This document shows, piece by piece, positions 62,001 through 64,000 of a DNA stretch of 64,000 nucleotides (its first letter is position 1; every line of letters begins with the position of its first letter). This DNA comes from Shouchella clausii (GTDB lineage: Bacteria; Bacillota; Bacilli; Bacillales; Bacillaceae_D): contig NZ_CP019985.1 in NCBI RefSeq assembly GCF_002250115.1, forward strand, positions 1-64,000, given 5' to 3'. Made by a program: the position numbers and the translations under genes. Below the pieces are notes generated by a model, which was not told the DNA's origin, did no database searches, and saw only the letters and a program-made list of their open reading frames with translations.

Positions 62001-64000
62001 GCAGGGAAGTTTATTACTCCTTGTGGGTACTGCCGTTCATAATTCCAAATTTCAATAATTTTGACGCCTTGGCTATCATCCGTTGTCTGCCAACCCGGCA
62101 CTTCATCTTCTAAGAAGAAATACGGAGCCCTATAGGAACCTTCGGTAGGCCCTTGTTCAAAACTACCGTTGGTCAAGGCAACTGGCTGTGCACAAGCATC
62201 AATGTCCGGTGTTTCCACAATCTCGTTTGTGACTTCATTCGATTGTGCCGACTGCTCTTCATCCGTTTGCAAGTTGCGATATTGGATGTCGGCTTGGTTC
62301 ACAACCGTTTCACCTACGTGGCTTTCCAATGTTTTCACCTGGAATTGCACGGTAACACCGTCTGGTAATTCAGTTGTCGTTTCCAAATTGCCGAGCTCAA
62401 TCATGACTTTGTCGCCAGCAAAATGGCCAGCATCGTCATCTTCCTCGTCCGTTAAATCGCCTGTGTTTGGCCCAGCGACAATTTTCAAAGAACCAGGAAC
62501 GTATTCCGTTCCTTCTGGGATCGCATCTTCAAAAACGGCATCGGCCGCAATATGCTCTCCGACATTTTTAATCGTCACGTCATATGTGAGGATATTGCCT
62601 GCAAACACTTCTCCCTCTGGAGAGACCGTTTTTTCGGCTTCGACCACAGGACCTTCACGTGGATAAACTTCAACGAGCTCGCTCGGTTCCTTCGGATCGT
62701 CGATATTGTTACCATCAGCTAAAGCAGTATTTTCAATGTCTTTGCCTGCTTGGCCTGGCAATACGATGACATCAAATTCTACTGTATGCCAGTCTGTGTC
62801 TGTTACATTACCGAAGGAACCAACTACGCCACCATCCACATAATGGCCTTCGTCGTCATCTTCATCATCGGTAACCGCTTCTCCATCAACTTTCAATGTG
62901 CCTAGCACATATTCCAAGCCTTCTGGAATCGTATCGGAGATGACCATGCTTTGCACTAAGCTATCGGATACAGTATTACGAGCTTGAATCGTATAGCGTA
63001 GTGTATCTCCTACTTCTGCATGCTCTTCATCGGTGTTTCCTTCCCCTTTTTCCAACACTTGCACTGATTTCTCAGCTTCTAACTCAGGTGGAAGGGGATC
63101 GAAAACTGGGTAGACGCGCGATGCCAAGTCATACGATGGGTAGAATCTACCTTCACCTGATACAGTGGCTGACCCAAGAAAAGTGGTTTGCAATGTTTCT
63201 GGGTCTAATGTAAAATAGTCGGCCCTTTGGCTGCCTTCACCACCTGGACCACTTGATAATAAAATCTGCCCATTAGGTAAAAAACTAAGACCCCTTACTC
63301 CTCCTTGCAAAGATCTTCCATCAGCGCTCGTGATTGGAACTCGACGTAATATCTCTCCCGTTTTGGGGTCCATTTGAATAATGGAGCCAGCAGTGTTGTT
63401 CGAAAACCATATATAACCATTCCCATCAAAGATCAAATCTCCTCCAACGTCGTTGCTTGGATACCCACTAATTGGAATTGCTTCTTTTTCTCCTGTAACC
63501 AAATTGTATGTTCCAAGAAAAAGTTGGCCATTTGATACATAGGTATGGTAGTACCGCTCACCGTCTTGGGAAATAGCAGCATTAGAAGCAACGCCGTTTA
63601 GATTTCCGACAAATTGAGCAGCACCATCTGCTGTTATACGATACAATCCAAATTGATTGCCACTACCGGAAGATCTACCAAACGCATAAAACGCATCTTC
63701 AGTCGGATGAATGGCTAAGCCATTTGACATACTTACCCCATTAGGAAGTCCTGTAATGTATACAATCGCCTTTGGATCCGCATTAAAATTGTTTCCATCA
63801 AATTGGCGAATTTGCGGATAATTCCCATTTGTAGTATTAGAAATTCCGTAGGAATCGACATGATTGATGTCTACTACATTATTCGTTTCCGCATCTGCCG
63901 CGCTCACAATGCTCTCTTCGCCCTCAGCCTCTTCATCTGTCTTTCGCTCTTCTTCTAAAATTTCCACTTCTTCCGAAATTTTATTTTCTTCTGAAGATTC
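56054..64000 (-). CDS. Giant sortase-anchored surface protein with DUF11-like repeats (start outside window)
   Basis: At least 2648 residues are encoded and the frame is open at the window edge, so the signal peptide is not seen. After an acidic stretch comes a ~240-residue propeller-like domain (LPNGVSMSNGLAIHPTEDAF, IWFSNNTAGSIIQMDPKTGE). One long-type and one C-type DUF11 repeat follow, then a ~200-residue jelly-roll/CBM-like module (LTNGSFEQGP, GNFLDDIFLGTEPC). The rest is one more C-type repeat and a 12-unit array of ~130-150 residues per unit (YEVGDTVVYTIEARNTVEDS, LPEGLTFVEGSLEVS). A Pro-rich stalk leads to LPKTA, a membrane helix and RRKK. Likely a cell-wall-anchored adhesin. A terminator follows. 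Confidence 0.88.
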   Translation of the reverse strand, partial: ESSEENKISEEVEILEEERKTDEEAEGEESIVSAADAETNNVVDINHVDSYGISNTTNGNYPQIRQFDGNNFNADPKAIVYITGLPNGVSMSNGLAIHPTEDAFYAFGRSSGSGNQFGLYRITADGAAQFVGNLNGVASNAAISQDGERYYHTYVSNGQLFLGTYNLVTGEKEAIPISGYPSNDVGGDLIFDGNGYIWFSNNTAGSIIQMDPKTGEILRRVPITSADGRSLQGGVRGLSFLPNGQILLSSGPGGEGSQRADYFTLDPETLQTTFLGSATVSGEGRFYPSYDLASRVYPVFDPLPPELEAEKSVQVLEKGEGNTDEEHAEVGDTLRYTIQARNTVSDSLVQSMVISDTIPEGLEYVLGTLKVDGEAVTDDEDDDEGHYVDGGVVGSFGNVTDTDWHTVEFDVIVLPGQAGKDIENTALADGNNIDDPKEPSELVEVYPREGPVVEAEKTVSPEGEVFAGNILTYDVTIKNVGEHIAADAVFEDAIPEGTEYVPGSLKIVAGPNTGDLTDEEDDDAGHFAGDKVMIELGNLETTTELPDGVTVQFQVKTLESHVGETVVNQADIQYRNLQTDEEQSAQSNEVTNEIVETPDIDACAQPVALTNGSFEQGPTEGSYRAPYFFLEDEVPGWQTTDDSQGVKIIEIWNYERQYPQGVINFPAPPDGVRYAELNAFDHGLLYQDVETTPGQTIKWRLSHMGRHGVDTMQLRIGQATDDPYDTEIIEQMSDGNTAWGTYTGTYTVPAGQPVTRFGFEAVSTASGSLGAGNFLDDIFLGTEPCVEAEKTVSPEGEVSVGDELTYEVTVKNTGGDIAANAVFEDAIPEGTEYVPGSIKILTGPNAGDLTDADGDDAGHFDGDKVFIQLGDLPNTTDLPGGITVQFKVKTLASHANDVVVNQANVKYKDLLADEEKTTDTNEVETPVVYQKPVIESEKNATLLEKADRNTDADNPEVGDTLLYTIQARNTLEGSIVENFVIFDVIPEGLEYVPGTLKVNGEAVTDEEDDDEGHYVGGEAFGSFGDVTNTEWQTLEFQVIVGEGQAGKDIENVAVVDGDNLDEPDEPREEVKIYPREPKLESRKSAQNADENKERYEVGDTVVYTIESRNTVSDSLLENLTITDVLPEGLTFVEGSLEVSHGGTGSYEDGTVTAEFGEVADTEWRTVTFEATIDSGYVGETIENVAVVEVPNIDEPDEPETEIDVDPKEPVLESGKAASLIEKAEGNTDEDNPEVGDTLRYTIQTRNTIEDSLIENLTISDVIPEGLEYVPGTLKVNGEAVTDEEDDDQGHYVDGTVVGQFGNVEDTEWHTLEFDVVVLPGQAGEDIENTAVVDGDNLDEPDRPQEEVKIYPREPKLESRKSATNADESKDGYEVGDTVVYTIEARNTVSDSLFENLTITDQLPEGLTFVEGSLEVSHGGTGSFENGTVTAEFGEVTDTEWRTVTFEATIDSGYVGETIENVALVEVPNIDEPDEPGTEIDVDPKEPKLESEKSAALLEKADGNTDEDNPEVGDTLRYTIQTRNTIEDSLIENLTISDVIPEGLEYVPGTLKVNGEAVTDEEDDDQGHYVDGTVVGHFGNVEDTEWHTLVFDVVVLPGQAGKDIENTAVVDGDNIEDPDEPREDVEIYPREPKLESRKSATNADESKDGYEVGDTVVYTIEARNTVEDSLLENLTITDVLPEGLTFVEGSLEVSHSGTGSYEDGKVTAEFGEVKDTDWRTVTFEATINPGYVGETIENVALVEVPNIDEPDEPGTDIDVDPKEPKLESRKSAQNADESKDGYEVGDTVVYTIEARNTVEDSLLENLTITDVLPEGLTFVEGSLEVSHGGTGSYEDGTVTAEFGEVKDTEWRTVTFEATIDSGYVGETIENVALVEVPNIDEPDEPGTDIDVDPKEPKTESRKSATNADESEDGYEVGDTVVYTIQSRNTVEDSLLENLKISDVLPEGLTFVEGSLEVSHGGTGSYEDGKVTAEFGEVKDTDWRTVTFEATINAGYSGETLKNVALVEVPNIDDPDEPSTDVDVDPKKPKTESEKSAALLEKADGNTDEDNPEVGDTLRYTIQTRNTIEDSLIANLTISDVLPEGLEYVPGTLKVNGEAVTDEEDDDQGHYVDGKVVGHFGNVEDTEWHTLVFDVVVLPGQAGKDIENTAVVDGDNIDDPDEPREDVEIYPREPKLESRKSATNADESKDRYEVGDTVVYTIEARNTVEDSLLENLTITDVLPEGVTFVEGSLEVSHSGTGNFEDGTVTAEFGEVKDTEWRTVTFEATIDAGYVGETIKNVAVVEVPNIDEPDEPSTDVDVDPKQPKLESKKSAKNADESKDGYEVGDTVVYTIEARNTVEDSLVEDLRITDQLPEGLAFVEGSLKVSEGGEGSYEDGTVTAEFGNVEDTEWRTVTFEATIEPGFANKTVKNVATVGGGNIDDPDKPEHEVDVDPKEPKLESKKSAKNADESKDGYEVGDTVVYTIEARNTVEDSAVEDLTIIDQLPEGLAFVEGSLQVSEGGTATFEDGTVTAEFGTITDTEWRTVTFEATIESGTSIKNVATVNGGNIDDPDKPEAEIEITEPPAPPTPGDGDKEDPVDPTPGDKPEEPKPGNGGTNKPQEPTPGDKSPSDGSKLPKTATSTYNLLLIGASLLVLGAILWFFRRKKAA
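56325..61205 (-). repeat. Tandem array of 12 DUF11-coding units
   Basis: The units alternate between a long type (ALLEKADGNTDEDNPEVGDT, ending IYPREP) and a short type (KSATNADESKDGYEVGDTVV, ending DVDPKEP). From the N-terminus the order is L S L S L S S S L S S S. Neighbouring units are nearly identical at DNA level, pointing to recent duplication. Copy number probably varies between strains. Confidence 0.85.

Overview
The window looks like chromosomal DNA of an endospore-forming Bacillaceae, most likely an alkaliphilic Bacillus of the Shouchella/Alkalihalobacillus (B. clausii-like) group. This is inferred from strong AGGAGG ribosome sites, moderate GC, a CotF-type coat protein, an Sda checkpoint protein, a tetraprenyl-beta-curcumene synthase, MocR regulators, an LXG toxin locus and a GsI-IIC-type group II intron. 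No rRNA, tRNA, CRISPR array or intact insertion sequence was seen.

Layout. 1-6.1 kb: a sporulation-kinase-like histidine kinase, a GlcD-type oxidase, a BASS symporter, a divergent EPSP synthase and a LysR regulator, all carrying single-base frameshifts, mostly in homopolymers. 6.1-10.7 kb: a peptide-binding lipoprotein, the terpene synthase, an XRE regulator, an acetyltransferase and short dispersed hairpin repeats. 10.7-16.9 kb: an arabinofuranoside utilisation operon (GH127 enzyme, solute-binding protein, two permeases) divergent from an AraC regulator, with a promoter and a cre-like site between. 17.1-21.4 kb: a LanFEG-type lantibiotic resistance transporter with its own two-component system. 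21.5-28.2 kb: AhpD-like, Lrp, LysE/ArgO, MocR, DinB, a tiny broken gene overlapping a DCC protein, an alpha/beta hydrolase and a TetR regulator.

28.3-34.9 kb (minus strand): a polymorphic-toxin locus. A full-length LXG toxin with an EndoU-like tip, its two small helpers (one with an in-frame stop) and candidate immunity genes is followed by two promoterless copies of the toxin's pre-tip region. Each copy carries a different tip and its own immunity candidate. 35-37.5 kb: decayed genes (Mn-catalase fragment, LysE, APC permease). 37.6-38.6 kb: CotF-like and Sda. 38.7-43.7 kb: EutC, EutB, an NRAMP-like transporter lacking the canonical metal-site residues, a YheO/DauR-like regulator and a ureohydrolase with an altered metal motif; together a candidate uncharacterised catabolic island.

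43.9-46.8 kb: a VanRS-like system followed by a serine DD-carboxypeptidase. 46.9-50.2 kb: an ArsR-type regulator/flavin reductase pair and an MFS/TetR pair, both with clear palindromic operators. 50.6-54.0 kb: a second antimicrobial-type two-component/ABC module. 54.1-56.0 kb: a group IIC intron sitting directly behind the terminator of the last gene. 56.05 kb to the window edge: a giant sortase-anchored surface protein (>2640 residues) built from 15 DUF11-like repeats.

Themes are cell-envelope stress sensing, contact-dependent or secreted competition, and scavenging of sugars and nitrogen compounds. Identities are by motif and family recognition from the sequence alone.
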